A stretch of DNA of 12,325 nt from JBMOLL01 sp049325415 (GTDB lineage: Bacteria > Bacteroidota > Bacteroidia > Bacteroidales > GCA-2748055): assembly GCA_049325415.1 (NCBI GenBank), contig JBMOLL010000056.1, positions 1-12,325 of the forward strand, given 5' to 3'. The notes under the pieces were generated by a model. That model had not been told where the DNA came from, made no database searches, and saw only the letters and a list, made by a program, of their open reading frames with translations. Each line of letters starts with the position of its first letter. Position 1 is the stretch's first letter. The position numbers and the translations under genes were made by a program. Shown in pieces: positions 1 to 7,332 of the stretch.

Positions 1-33
1 AGTTTTTTAAACAACTAAGCGGAAACTAATAAA

Positions 34-1548
34 ATGAAAAGAATCATATCAGTCATATTGATACTTGTATGCCTGTTTACCCCTGACTTGTCCGGTCAGC
101 GAAATGTAAATCCGGATGCATCACCTGAAGCAGTTGCCCTGCTCGATCTTTATTATTCCATATCCGGAAAATATCAACTGACCGGGCAGCACAATTATCC
201 CAATACAAAAGACCGCAACACCCTTTTTGCGGCTGAATATGCAGGACAAACCCCTGCTATCTGGAGCTCGGATATGGGCTTTGCCGAAGACGGAAATACG
301 GATAGTTACCTGGCACGTCCGGATATTGTGAAAGAAGCTATCCGTCAGCACAGAAACGGCTCCATCATCACCATTTGCTGGCATGCCGTTCCTCCGACAG
401 CCAATGAACCGGTAACTTTTCGCCCATCGGGACCGATGGAACCGGGAAAACTGGAGAGCATCCAGGGCCAGTTGCTGGATGAACAGTTCCGTGACGTATT
501 GACACCCGGAACCGAGCTTTATAAAAAGTGGCTTGACCAGGTCGACTCCGTCGCCGTGTACCTTAAAATGCTCCGGGATGCGAAAGTCCCTGTTCTCTGG
601 CGACCCTACCACGAGATGAACGGCGACTGGTTCTGGTGGGGCGGTCGGGTGGGTGAATATGGTACCATTGCCCTTTACCGGCAGATGTATGACAGGTTTG
701 TAATTTACCATCAATTAAATAACCTGGTGTGGGTATGGAACGTGGACCGGCCCTCCACTCCTGTTCGCAAATTCAGAAATTTCTACCCGGGGAATGAGTA
801 CCTTGATATCCTTTCCTTGGATGTTTACGGCAGTGATTTTAACAAGGATTATTATGACAGTCTTATGGTACTTTCCAACGGTAAACCACTGCTGTTTGGA
901 GAGGTAGGAAATCCTCCTATGCCGGATATACTGGATGATCAGCCAAACTGGGCCTCCTGGGTGATATGGGCCGGGATGACGCAAAATATAAGCAGGGAAG
1001 AGCATCGGATACTCACCGGTGATCCGAGGATCCTGAGCAAAGAGGATCAGGCCTACCGGGAAGTAATGAATCCTTTCAGAAAAGCCTGTGGTCTGGAAAA
1101 GCTTCCTCTTTCAGACGGTTATCCCTTTAATTTTTCCGGAGAATGGCAACTGGATGAAGGAAAAAGCAAGGGTGGTGCCGGAGGTACCGTTCCTCACCGC
1201 ATAAAAATATACCAGGACCACGAACGTATGGTAGTCCGTAAAAGCTTCATCGTGGAATGGGCAGCAGACCGCAGCACCGAGGAGGAAATTTATCTGGATG
1301 GCAGAGAGACAAAAACCATGTTCTTTAATTCCCCCAGGATCTCTGTTACTTCCTGGAAGGGCGATCCGGTAAAGATGGTCATTCATTCCACCCTGACCAT
1401 CGGAATGGATGGAAATAAGAGGACTATGGAAAGTATCGAAGAGTGGACGCAGGAAAAAGGTGGCGGCATCCTGCAAATTTACCAGGATGCTGAAGGATTC
1501 CGTGGAGGAAGAAGTACCTCTACCCTGGTCTATACAAAATTCAACTAA
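34..1548 (+). CDS. Secreted GH26 glycoside hydrolase (probable beta-mannanase) with C-terminal accessory domain
   Basis: Predicted retaining beta-1,4-mannan hydrolase acting outside the cytoplasm. Residues 1-22 form a Sec signal peptide (basic KR, hydrophobic core, cleavage near SGQ) with no lipobox Cys, so it is likely periplasmic or released. The GH26 catalytic domain spans about 30-350. The motif WRPYHEMNGDWFWWGG carries the acid/base Glu194 preceded by His193, and LLFGEVGNP carries the nucleophile Glu290; both are placed as in known GH26 enzymes. Residues about 365-504 are an extra domain that begins FSGEWQLDEGKS and is rich in beta strands. It resembles the lipocalin-like 'GTWKLN..KS' modules of secreted proteins, but I cannot name it with confidence. 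A GH5 gene follows on the same strand 120 nt later, which suggests a shared substrate. GH26 also includes mannobiohydrolases and some beta-1,3-xylanases and lichenases, so the exact specificity is inferred. The ATG at 34 is directly followed by the signal peptide. Confidence 0.9.
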   Translation: MKRIISVILILVCLFTPDLSGQRNVNPDASPEAVALLDLYYSISGKYQLTGQHNYPNTKDRNTLFAAEYAGQTPAIWSSDMGFAEDGNTDSYLARPDIVKEAIRQHRNGSIITICWHAVPPTANEPVTFRPSGPMEPGKLESIQGQLLDEQFRDVLTPGTELYKKWLDQVDSVAVYLKMLRDAKVPVLWRPYHEMNGDWFWWGGRVGEYGTIALYRQMYDRFVIYHQLNNLVWVWNVDRPSTPVRKFRNFYPGNEYLDILSLDVYGSDFNKDYYDSLMVLSNGKPLLFGEVGNPPMPDILDDQPNWASWVIWAGMTQNISREEHRILTGDPRILSKEDQAYREVMNPFRKACGLEKLPLSDGYPFNFSGEWQLDEGKSKGGAGGTVPHRIKIYQDHERMVVRKSFIVEWAADRSTEEEIYLDGRETKTMFFNSPRISVTSWKGDPVKMVIHSTLTIGMDGNKRTMESIEEWTQEKGGGILQIYQDAEGFRGGRSTSTLVYTKFN

Positions 1549-1668
1549 GCTTCAGACCTGAAGTGTTTTAGCATAGCCGGGACCGATTAGATAAGGTTTA
1601 TTGCCTGAATTTCAAAAGACCGCCAGACGGATAAAAAAATAAACAAATAAACCAACAACTGCCAGATT

Positions 1669-2730
1669 ATGAAAACCCGAAGTCTGTTCATTATCAGCAC
1701 ATTGCTGCTGTTACTCTCCACAGGCCTTAGCGCCCAGAAAGTGCAATCCGTACGTGCCTGGTACGAATCGGAAGGTTGGCAAAGGCCTCAGACCAATCCG
1801 CAATTAAAGGTTCTTCCCCTGATACGTGTTTCAGGAAACGTCTTTGTGAACGAAAAAGGTGACACCCTGCTCCTGCGTGGTTTGTCCATTTCTGATCCGG
1901 ATAAAATAGAGAACCAGGGACATTGGAACAGGGCACATTTTGAAAAGGTGAAGGAAATGGGAGCCACGGTGGTACGCATCCCTGTGCATCCAGTTGCGTG
2001 GAGGGAACGCACTCCTGAAGGCTATCTTACATTGCTTGACCAGGCCGTTTCATGGTGTACCGAACTCGGAATGTACGTGATTATTGACTGGCACTCCATT
2101 GGAAATCTTGAAATGGAGCTGTTCCAGAATCCGATGTACAACACTACGAAAAGAGAAACGTACGAATTCTGGAGAACGATTGCCGCCCACTTCAAAGGAC
2201 ACAATACCGTGGCTTTTTATGAGCTGTTCAATGAACCAACCATTTACAGGGGACAACTGGGATCCATGAGCTGGAAGGAATGGAAGGAGATCAATGAAAA
2301 TATGATCAGGCTGATCCGCGCCTACGATGAGGAACCCATACCCCTGGTAGCCGGGCTTGACTGGGCATATGATCTTAATCCCATTAGAACAGATCCGATT
2401 GAGGCTGAAGGCATTGCTTATGTATCGCATCCCTATGAGCACAAACGGACAAGACCCTGGGAACCCAAGTGGGAAGAGGCCTTTGGATTTGCCGCCGGCC
2501 AGTACCCGGTCATGGTCACTGAATTTGGATTCGGCCTGTGGGGAAATCAACAGCTCACCGAAGATCATTACGCCTACCATATCATTGAATACCTCGAAGC
2601 AAAAGGTATCAGCTGGGTATGCTGGGTATTTGATCCGCAATGGGGTCCAAACCTGTTAAAATCCTGGGATAAATACGATCTGACCGAGAGCGGAGAGTTT
2701 TTTAAAAAGGCTATGAAGGGAGAACTGTAG
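1669..2730 (+). CDS. Secreted GH5 glycoside hydrolase (endoglucanase/mannanase type)
   Basis: Predicted retaining endo-beta-1,4-glycanase with a Sec signal peptide at residues 1-23 (ending LSAQ) and a single GH5 (cellulase A) barrel filling the rest of its 353 residues. The family landmarks are present in order: VIIDWHS with His142, the acid/base Glu189 in YELFNEP, His254 and Tyr256 in YVSHPYEH, and the nucleophile Glu285 in VMVTEFGFG. The barrel ends with a Trp-rich WVCWVFDPQWGP segment. There is no carbohydrate-binding module and no lipobox. It follows the GH26 gene after 120 nt without a clear terminator, so co-transcription is possible. The pairing favours mannan or glucomannan, but GH5 covers cellulose, mannan, xyloglucan and more, and the subfamily cannot be set by eye. 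No SusC/SusD genes are visible within the window. Confidence 0.9.
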   Translation: MKTRSLFIISTLLLLLSTGLSAQKVQSVRAWYESEGWQRPQTNPQLKVLPLIRVSGNVFVNEKGDTLLLRGLSISDPDKIENQGHWNRAHFEKVKEMGATVVRIPVHPVAWRERTPEGYLTLLDQAVSWCTELGMYVIIDWHSIGNLEMELFQNPMYNTTKRETYEFWRTIAAHFKGHNTVAFYELFNEPTIYRGQLGSMSWKEWKEINENMIRLIRAYDEEPIPLVAGLDWAYDLNPIRTDPIEAEGIAYVSHPYEHKRTRPWEPKWEEAFGFAAGQYPVMVTEFGFGLWGNQQLTEDHYAYHIIEYLEAKGISWVCWVFDPQWGPNLLKSWDKYDLTESGEFFKKAMKGEL

Positions 2731-2956
2731 CATTACCGGGAAAAGACGGGTGGCTGGTGGAAAACACGGTTTACGGGAACCACCGTTTCCGCATCTGATT
2801 GAACCATCGGACATAGTAATATCAGGTGTACACTCATTGCGAATACTTGTAAAGCCGGTTTAAAAAGCCTGTCTTAATGGTTCGCGGTGAAAGGGAGTAG
2901 AGGGTTCTGGTGGTTCGGGATTTCCAGTTTAACATCTATTCTTGTTGCTTTCAAAT

Positions 2957-2976
2957 AGAAAATTTAATAATTTTCT
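2957..2976. promoter_or_regulatory. AT-rich perfect inverted repeat upstream of the nuclease gene
   Basis: Two 8-nt arms (agaaaatt / aattttct) are perfectly complementary around a 4-nt centre, taat. The repeat ends 28 nt before the ATG at 3005, where an operator for a dimeric regulator or a 5'-UTR hairpin could sit. Its position is also why I prefer ATG 3005 over TTG 2942 for the nuclease, since the longer reading would place it inside coding sequence. A chance palindrome in AT-rich DNA is possible. Confidence 0.35.
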
Positions 2977-3004
2977 AAAACTAATTGAATTCAACTACAA
3001 TAGC

Positions 3005-4852
3005 ATGAAACTCGAAGCCGTCCTATCCAACCTGAATTCCCTTGAGAAGAATTCCTTTCTTAAAATCATTGACACCATCCTGTCTAACAACCCCAAAAAT
3101 GCTAAAGAGATCGACAAGATCCTGAGCGATGAATCCAGGGATCTGAAGAATGTGGATAGTATCAATATAACCAGGATTTTCAACCTGGTGGCAGATGAAT
3201 ACCTGGAACTGATCAAGGCGGAGTTTGTCAACCTGGATTCTCAACTGGATATCGTGACCGACATCCTCACCAGGGACGGTCGGTGCATTGCCCGGCATGA
3301 ATGGTTCGCCAGGCTCTATGAAAATGAAGTCAATTCGCTGGATAAAAGGCTGAAGAAATTCAATAAGGACCTGAAAGAGGGAAGTGCGGAAATTGATGCC
3401 CAGCGCAGAAGAGATTACGAGATCTACAGAGCCTGTGTTCATGAAGCCTTTATTAATGATGAACAGAAAAACCAGGAGCGCCGGATTACCAGCGACGAAC
3501 AATCGATATTGCATACCCTTTCAAAAAGCCTGGAGCTTTCCCAGGAAGAGATCAAACTGATCAATTATTCGGTTCTTCCGGTCGAAAAAAGGAATATAGA
3601 GGAGGTGATCAATGAACTCCGGCTGATTGGGGTTCTCTTTGATTCAAAGAAAAACAAAATGGTCTATGTTCCTCTGGAAATTGTAAAGGTGCTCAGAAAA
3701 ATACGGGGAAGCGAGATTGCCAACAAATATTACCGGAGAGTCCTGGGACAAATCCGGGAGCCTCTTATAAACATTGCTTGCAGGAAACATAATTTAGACT
3801 GGCGATTGCCATTGGCACAAAAAATAGAACTTATCATTTCAAGCGGAATATCTTTCTCTAATCTACTTATCAATGAGATACATAAGGAAGGAACTACCCT
3901 AACAGATAAAAAGAAATATTTCAATGAATTATGCGAGAAGGGGCTGAATATCAATCCTCCTTTGAAAGGCACGACCATTGAGGAAAAGGTACAGAACCTG
4001 ATCAGTTACTTTGACGAAATGGAACTCGATGACGCTGTTTCCATTTCCCTCGACGGTTATGACAAACTGATCCGTGAACTGAATGAATCCTTGCCCGGAG
4101 CCAATAAAACAGTCAGATCGGTTTATGAATTCCAGGATGAAAAAGTCATGGACAGCAAATACCTACTGGATTACAACCTCAAGCCCCTGGATATCCTGGA
4201 TATAATCCCGCCTGATGACCTGAAAGTCTTTGTTGAAACGAGGGGAATTAAAACCCGTGGTGAACTGAAGGCCAACATCCTGGATCACTACAAGGACTCG
4301 GAGAACCTGTACCTGGAGAACTTTGAGAACATTGCCTTCCGGAATCACAATGCCCTTAAGGAAAACGGCATCCAGATTGCCGATGCGGATATCGGGATTA
4401 AGTTCGAGGAACTGACCAAAACAATTTTCATGAAACTGGGATTTAATGTCGATGAGGGGCTAAGGAAGAAGGTAAACACCGCCAAAGATAAAATCGATAT
4501 TATCCTGAACCTGGGGAACAATGAAATCATTGTGGTTGAATGTAAGTCCCACAAGGACAGCGGGTACAACAAATTCAGCTCCGTATACCGGCAATTAAAA
4601 GCATACCGGGACCTGGCCCAGGAAAAAGGTTTTAAAGTGATAAAATCCCTCCTTATTGCTCCTGAATTTACGGATGACTTTGTCAATGACTGTGAACTGG
4701 AGTATGAGCTGAACCTCTCGTTAATCACAGCAAACTCCCTTATAACCATTTATGATGGTTTTAAGGAGTCAAAGATGAAACAGCTGCCTTATAAGTTGTT
4801 GATGAGGGATGTTCTTATCCAGGCTGATAGGATAATCAAGGCGATCAAATAA
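3005..4852 (+). CDS. Large PD-(D/E)XK nuclease-like protein (Mrr-like C-terminal domain)
   Basis: A 615-residue cytoplasmic protein with no signal peptide or membrane segment. The C-terminal domain, about 465-575, reads as an Mrr-type restriction-endonuclease fold: a first-helix motif GIKFEELTKTIF with Glu468, then Asp498 in DKIDII, 13 residues, and Glu512-Cys-Lys514 in VVECKS, followed by a QLKAYRDLA helix. That set matches the PD-(D/E)XK metal-binding core. A stretch near 392-430 (ILDIIPPDDLKVFVETRGIK and on) resembles a SAP or Rho-N-like helix-extended-helix DNA-binding module. The N-terminal 390 residues are mostly charged helix, with a possible winged-helix-like part near 190-240, and match nothing I recognise. 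The frame is also open back to TTG 2942, but ATG 3005 is the better start. No methylase or helicase partner is nearby. DNA cleavage is inferred from the motif; a structural or repair role remains possible. The lipoprotein gene follows after 14 nt. Confidence 0.7.
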   Translation: MKLEAVLSNLNSLEKNSFLKIIDTILSNNPKNAKEIDKILSDESRDLKNVDSINITRIFNLVADEYLELIKAEFVNLDSQLDIVTDILTRDGRCIARHEWFARLYENEVNSLDKRLKKFNKDLKEGSAEIDAQRRRDYEIYRACVHEAFINDEQKNQERRITSDEQSILHTLSKSLELSQEEIKLINYSVLPVEKRNIEEVINELRLIGVLFDSKKNKMVYVPLEIVKVLRKIRGSEIANKYYRRVLGQIREPLINIACRKHNLDWRLPLAQKIELIISSGISFSNLLINEIHKEGTTLTDKKKYFNELCEKGLNINPPLKGTTIEEKVQNLISYFDEMELDDAVSISLDGYDKLIRELNESLPGANKTVRSVYEFQDEKVMDSKYLLDYNLKPLDILDIIPPDDLKVFVETRGIKTRGELKANILDHYKDSENLYLENFENIAFRNHNALKENGIQIADADIGIKFEELTKTIFMKLGFNVDEGLRKKVNTAKDKIDIILNLGNNEIIVVECKSHKDSGYNKFSSVYRQLKAYRDLAQEKGFKVIKSLLIAPEFTDDFVNDCELEYELNLSLITANSLITIYDGFKESKMKQLPYKLLMRDVLIQADRIIKAIK

Positions 4853-4866
4853 ATAATCAATTGGTA

Positions 4867-5634
4867 ATGAAAAGGCAGTTAGTAATATTTTCAATAATGG
4901 GCATGTTGATAGGCCAGACTTTAACCTCATGCTCAAATAAATATCTTTATATTTATTCAACATATATTTCCAGCCCACAAAGTCATGAAAATCTTGAATA
5001 TGAAGATTCGCTTTTTGCTTTTAAATTTATGCCTGAGCCAAATGGAATCTATTTTAATATCTACAACAAAACCAGTTCATCGGCATATCTCATCTGGGAC
5101 GAAAGCTATATAATTTATCCTGACGGTAATTCATATAAAGCTCTAAATACAGACCTTCTGATTTCAGATTCGAAAATTTCCGAAAAGGAAAAATACGAAT
5201 CAATTATTCCTAAAGAATCCAATTTCTCACGATTTACAACATCTACACTGAATTTATCTACTCTACATGAAATAAACACGCTATACTTTGAATTGCCTGC
5301 TTCAAATTTGTCTAATACCTCAGTTGACTATAATGAGTTTTATTATCATTTTAATTATTGGCCAATTGATAATAAAATAGCTGACACTTATCCGGAATTT
5401 CTGAAAGCAATTGAGGACTCAGTTTTTAATTTACTTAAGGAGAATACTATTAACAATAACCATCTGGGTATTGGTTTAACTTTGAAAACAGGTAGTTCAA
5501 CAATCACATATGACTTTCGATTTAAAATCAGGGAGATAATGGTTTATAAATATAATCAGTCAAATGGTAGTTATGAAAAATACAAGTATCTTAATGAGAA
5601 CTATGACTTTGAAATACAAGATTTAAATGAGTAA
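4867..5634 (+). CDS. Lipoprotein of unknown function
   Basis: Starts at the ATG at 4867; an in-frame TTG two codons upstream (4861) is less likely. The first 21 residues are a lipoprotein signal with lipobox LTSC and the acylated Cys22, followed by Ser and Asn. The mature part of about 234 residues is rich in Asn, Ser and Tyr and looks beta-stranded, with a central stretch (NGIYFNIYNKTSSSAYLIWD) suggestive of an immunoglobulin-like fold exposed in the envelope. I do not recognise a family. The gene is much more AT-rich than the nuclease before it and the channel after it, which hints at separate ancestry. It begins 14 nt after the nuclease stop and ends 37 nt before the channel, so a shared transcript is plausible. 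Confidence 0.75.
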   Translation: MKRQLVIFSIMGMLIGQTLTSCSNKYLYIYSTYISSPQSHENLEYEDSLFAFKFMPEPNGIYFNIYNKTSSSAYLIWDESYIIYPDGNSYKALNTDLLISDSKISEKEKYESIIPKESNFSRFTTSTLNLSTLHEINTLYFELPASNLSNTSVDYNEFYYHFNYWPIDNKIADTYPEFLKAIEDSVFNLLKENTINNNHLGIGLTLKTGSSTITYDFRFKIREIMVYKYNQSNGSYEKYKYLNENYDFEIQDLNE

Positions 5635-5671
5635 TACAAATCTGATAAGAGGCAAATAAATAATAGGTAGG

Positions 5672-6469
5672 ATGCTTAAACGACTTTTCCTGAATGATAA
5701 GTTAATCCTGACGATCATCCTGATTAATGCGGTGACGATTATGCTTTCCGCATTTGAAACACTTCCATTCAAAACTGCAAACCTGGTACTGGTTATCGAT
5801 AATGTAATAACCACCCTGTTCATCATTGAATTAATTATTAAAATCAGGCACTTTGGATTTATCGGTTACCTCAAATCGAACTGGAACAAGCTGGATTTTG
5901 CCTTAATCGTGATTTCCATTCCGGCCCTGGTTTCCTGGATCTTCAACCTTTCACTTACGGGTTTGAGCTTTTTCCTGGTGTTCAGGGTGCTCCGGGTATT
6001 TAAGTCATTCCGTTTCATAAAGTTCATTCCGGGAATTAAGGAATTGATCTCCGGGGTAAGAAGAGCCTTAAAGACCTCTTTTGTTATCCTTCTGGGCTTT
6101 GGGATCTATATTTTTATCGTAGGTATACTTTCCTGCTATCTTTACAGGAACATTTGTCCGGAGTATTTCGGTGATCCGGTACTTTCGTTTTACTCCATAT
6201 TCAAAGTGTTTACCATGGAAGGCTGGGCAGAAATCCCGGACATCATAGCTTCTAACTCATCCCTTACCATAGCCGTACTCACAAAAGTCTATTTTGTACT
6301 GATCCTGATCTCGGGAGGGATCTTCGGTCTCTCCCTGGTAAATTCCATTTTTGTGGATGCCATGTTGAGTGACAATACGGAGGATATTTCGAAGAAAATT
6401 GATGTCCTGGATAACCGGATAGCGGAGCTGGATCAAAAGATTAGCGAGCTTCTTGAGGCAAAGAAATAG
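5672..6469 (+). CDS. Single-domain voltage-gated cation channel (NaChBac/CavMr type)
   Basis: A 265-residue inner-membrane protein with the standard bacterial voltage-gated channel layout: S1 about 10-30, S2 about 37-57, S3 about 70-92, S4 about 97-118, S5 about 135-158, pore loop 170-190, S6 about 200-228. S4 has basic residues at every third position (Arg105, Arg108, Lys111, Arg114, Lys117), the mark of a voltage sensor. The filter is TMEGWAE (181-187), with Glu183 as the selectivity glutamate and Gly184 where sodium channels such as NaChBac (TLESWAS) have Ser. Gly here and an acidic seventh residue are known from calcium-selective channels, so calcium permeation is inferred. Residues about 235-262 form a coiled coil with a regular Ile/Leu a/d pattern, as expected for a tetramer. 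Its role in this cell is unknown. The gene lies 37 nt after the lipoprotein. Confidence 0.88.
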   Translation: MLKRLFLNDKLILTIILINAVTIMLSAFETLPFKTANLVLVIDNVITTLFIIELIIKIRHFGFIGYLKSNWNKLDFALIVISIPALVSWIFNLSLTGLSFFLVFRVLRVFKSFRFIKFIPGIKELISGVRRALKTSFVILLGFGIYIFIVGILSCYLYRNICPEYFGDPVLSFYSIFKVFTMEGWAEIPDIIASNSSLTIAVLTKVYFVLILISGGIFGLSLVNSIFVDAMLSDNTEDISKKIDVLDNRIAELDQKISELLEAKK

Positions 6470-6541
6470 GCTTTATTTCTTGGTTATTTCGATAAAATTG
6501 ACGTAATTTTATAAATGCTTGGAATTTAATCCCTTATAAAC

Positions 6542-7033
6542 ATGGCGTTAATAAATTGTCCTGAATGCAATAAAGAAGTAAGTAATTCTGCAAAAACATG
6601 TCCTCATTGTGGATTTGAACTTATTGTACCAATTAAGAATAAGCCGTATAGTACTGAAATAAAATCAAAAAAATCAAACGGTTGTATTGGCTTATTAATT
6701 TTAGGTGTTCTGATTTTCATAATTATAGCTATAATCTTTTCGACGAAAGAAAGCTCACCAACAGATAATAAAACCACACAACCTAATAAATTCCTAGCAT
6801 ATAATTATGCTGAAGACTTTGTTAAACAGAATCTGAAAGCGCCTAGTACAGCAAAATTTCCTGGTGTAATGTAAAAAGATGAACATGTAAAAGAATTAGG
6901 AGGAGGAAAATACTTTATTAATTCTTGGGTTGATAGTCAAAACTCCTTCGGAGCAATGATACGAACATCTTTTAGCTGTACCATAGTTTTTGAAGGCAAT
7001 AATGTTAGATGTGAAGGTTTAGTTTTTGAATAG
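6542..7033 (+). pseudogene. Zinc-ribbon membrane protein gene interrupted by an in-frame TAA
   Basis: The 110-residue open part starts with a zinc ribbon (Cys6, Cys9, Cys20, Cys23 as CPEC...CPHC), a Lys-rich linker, one membrane helix near 47-68 (GLLILGVLIFIIIAIIF) and the start of an extracellular domain ending FVKQNLKAPSTAKFPGVM. A TAA follows at 6872-6874. The same frame then stays open for 52 more codons to TAG 7031-7033 and encodes KDEHVKELGGGKYFINSW and FGAMIRTSFSCTIVFEG, which read as the natural continuation of the domain. Proteins with this ribbon-helix-domain layout normally carry that C-terminal part. The simplest reading is a single nonsense substitution (for example from AAA, GAA or CAA) in a recent pseudogene. 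A sequencing error is the main alternative; readthrough is less likely. Composition is AT-rich like the lipoprotein gene. Confidence 0.75.
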
Positions 7034-7043
7034 CTAACAGAAC

Positions 7044-7070
7044 AAACCCGCTGAAATTCAGCGGGTTTTG
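7044..7070. terminator. Hairpin terminator after the zinc-ribbon gene
   Basis: The 9-nt arms cccgctgaa and ttcagcggg (7047-7065) are perfectly complementary around one base, in effect a 7-bp stem with a 5-nt loop, and are followed by tttt. The hairpin begins 14 nt after the TAG at 7031-7033, so it probably ends the plus-strand transcript. On the opposite strand only a short, broken T-run follows, so that direction is weaker. Confidence 0.8.
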
Positions 7071-7080
7071 TGTTTAAAAA

Positions 7081-7131
7081 GAGGTCGGTAGCGGATTACT
7101 TGCGTGATCCGGTCGGGGGAGCTCTTCAAGT
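7081..7131 (-). pseudogene. Remnant of a tRNA-Cys 3' end
   Basis: The first 17 bases (7081-7097) are identical to 7261-7277, the 3' end of the intact tRNA-Cys, and lie exactly 180 bp from it. Instead of continuing into the T-loop, the sequence switches to actt-gcg..., at the same base where the interrupted copy at 7411-7528 switches to actc-gcc. The two following stretches also look related (both reach gtcgg and then gagctc). This is best read as the 3' fragment of another T-loop-interrupted copy that has lost its body. An attachment-site-like duplication left by an integrated element is the alternative. Confidence 0.55.
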
Positions 7132-7170
7132 AAATCCCTTATTGCCGGCTTTCAGCCGGCAGGGTATTTT
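7132..7170. repeat. Hairpin related to the tRNA terminator hairpin
   Basis: The core tgccggct-ttc-agccggca (7143-7161) is a perfect 8-bp stem. It is flanked by aaatccct on the left and agggtattt on the right, the same outer arms as the hairpin at 7222-7256 apart from one inserted base. A T-rich run follows on the plus strand, so it could also act as a plus-strand terminator. The two hairpins look like members of one small family. Confidence 0.5.
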
Positions 7171-7223
7171 TATTTCCGCCTCTTACGCTCATGCGGGGCA
7201 TGGCGACGAAGCGGAAATAAAAA
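7167..7223. repeat. 13-bp inverted repeat with 31-nt loop
   Basis: tttttatttccgc (7167-7179) and gcggaaataaaaa (7211-7223) are perfectly complementary. The right arm contains the bases that form the U-tail of the minus-strand terminator at 7218-7256, so in a minus-strand RNA the two structures would compete for those bases. The loop (7180-7210) holds nothing I recognise. Confidence 0.55.
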
Positions 7224-7256
7224 ATCCCTGCAAACGCTTTGCGTTTGCAGGGATTT
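7218..7256 (-). terminator. Rho-independent terminator of the tRNA-Cys transcript
   Basis: A perfect 16-bp stem (7222-7237 with 7241-7256, loop ttt) is followed on the minus strand by a run of six to seven T. It lies 5 nt past the 3' end of the intact tRNA-Cys, where a terminator for a minus-strand tRNA transcript belongs. The plus-strand direction lacks a T-run. Confidence 0.85.
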
Positions 7257-7261
7257 CCCTG

Positions 7262-7332
7262 AGGTCGGTAGCGGATTCGAACCGCTGTACCTGGTTTTGC
7301 AGACCAGTGCCTAGCCACTCGGCAAACCGACC
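7262..7332 (-). tRNA. tRNA-Cys (anticodon GCA)
   Basis: Read on the minus strand this is a complete 71-nt tRNA. The 7-bp acceptor stem is GGTCGGT with ACCGACC. A short D-arm has stem GCC/GGC. The anticodon stem is CTGGT/ACCAG with loop CTGCAAA, giving anticodon GCA for Cys codons. The variable loop has four bases, and the T-arm is AGCGG-TTCGAAT-CCGCT. The discriminator is U73, a known identity element of tRNA-Cys. CCA is not encoded. It is the only intact copy of the three tRNA-Cys-like sequences here and is followed at once by a strong terminator. Its 5' flank carries a 31-nt unit like those beside the interrupted copy. Confidence 0.96.

Noticed and set aside
2759..2790. Hairpin after the GH5 gene as a terminator
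   Set aside because: Only short arms (acggt/accgt and ggaa/ttcc with a bulge) can pair, and no T-run follows.
2942..3004. TTG start extending the nuclease by 21 residues
   Set aside because: The extension is AT-rich, contains a perfect palindrome and has a rarer start codon; ATG 3005 opens the protein-like part of the frame.
7081..7277. A 180-bp integrated element bounded by att-like tRNA repeats
   Set aside because: The 17-bp direct repeats fit the idea, but the interval holds only hairpins and the tRNA terminator, and the breakpoint shared with the other interrupted copy fits tRNA duplication better.
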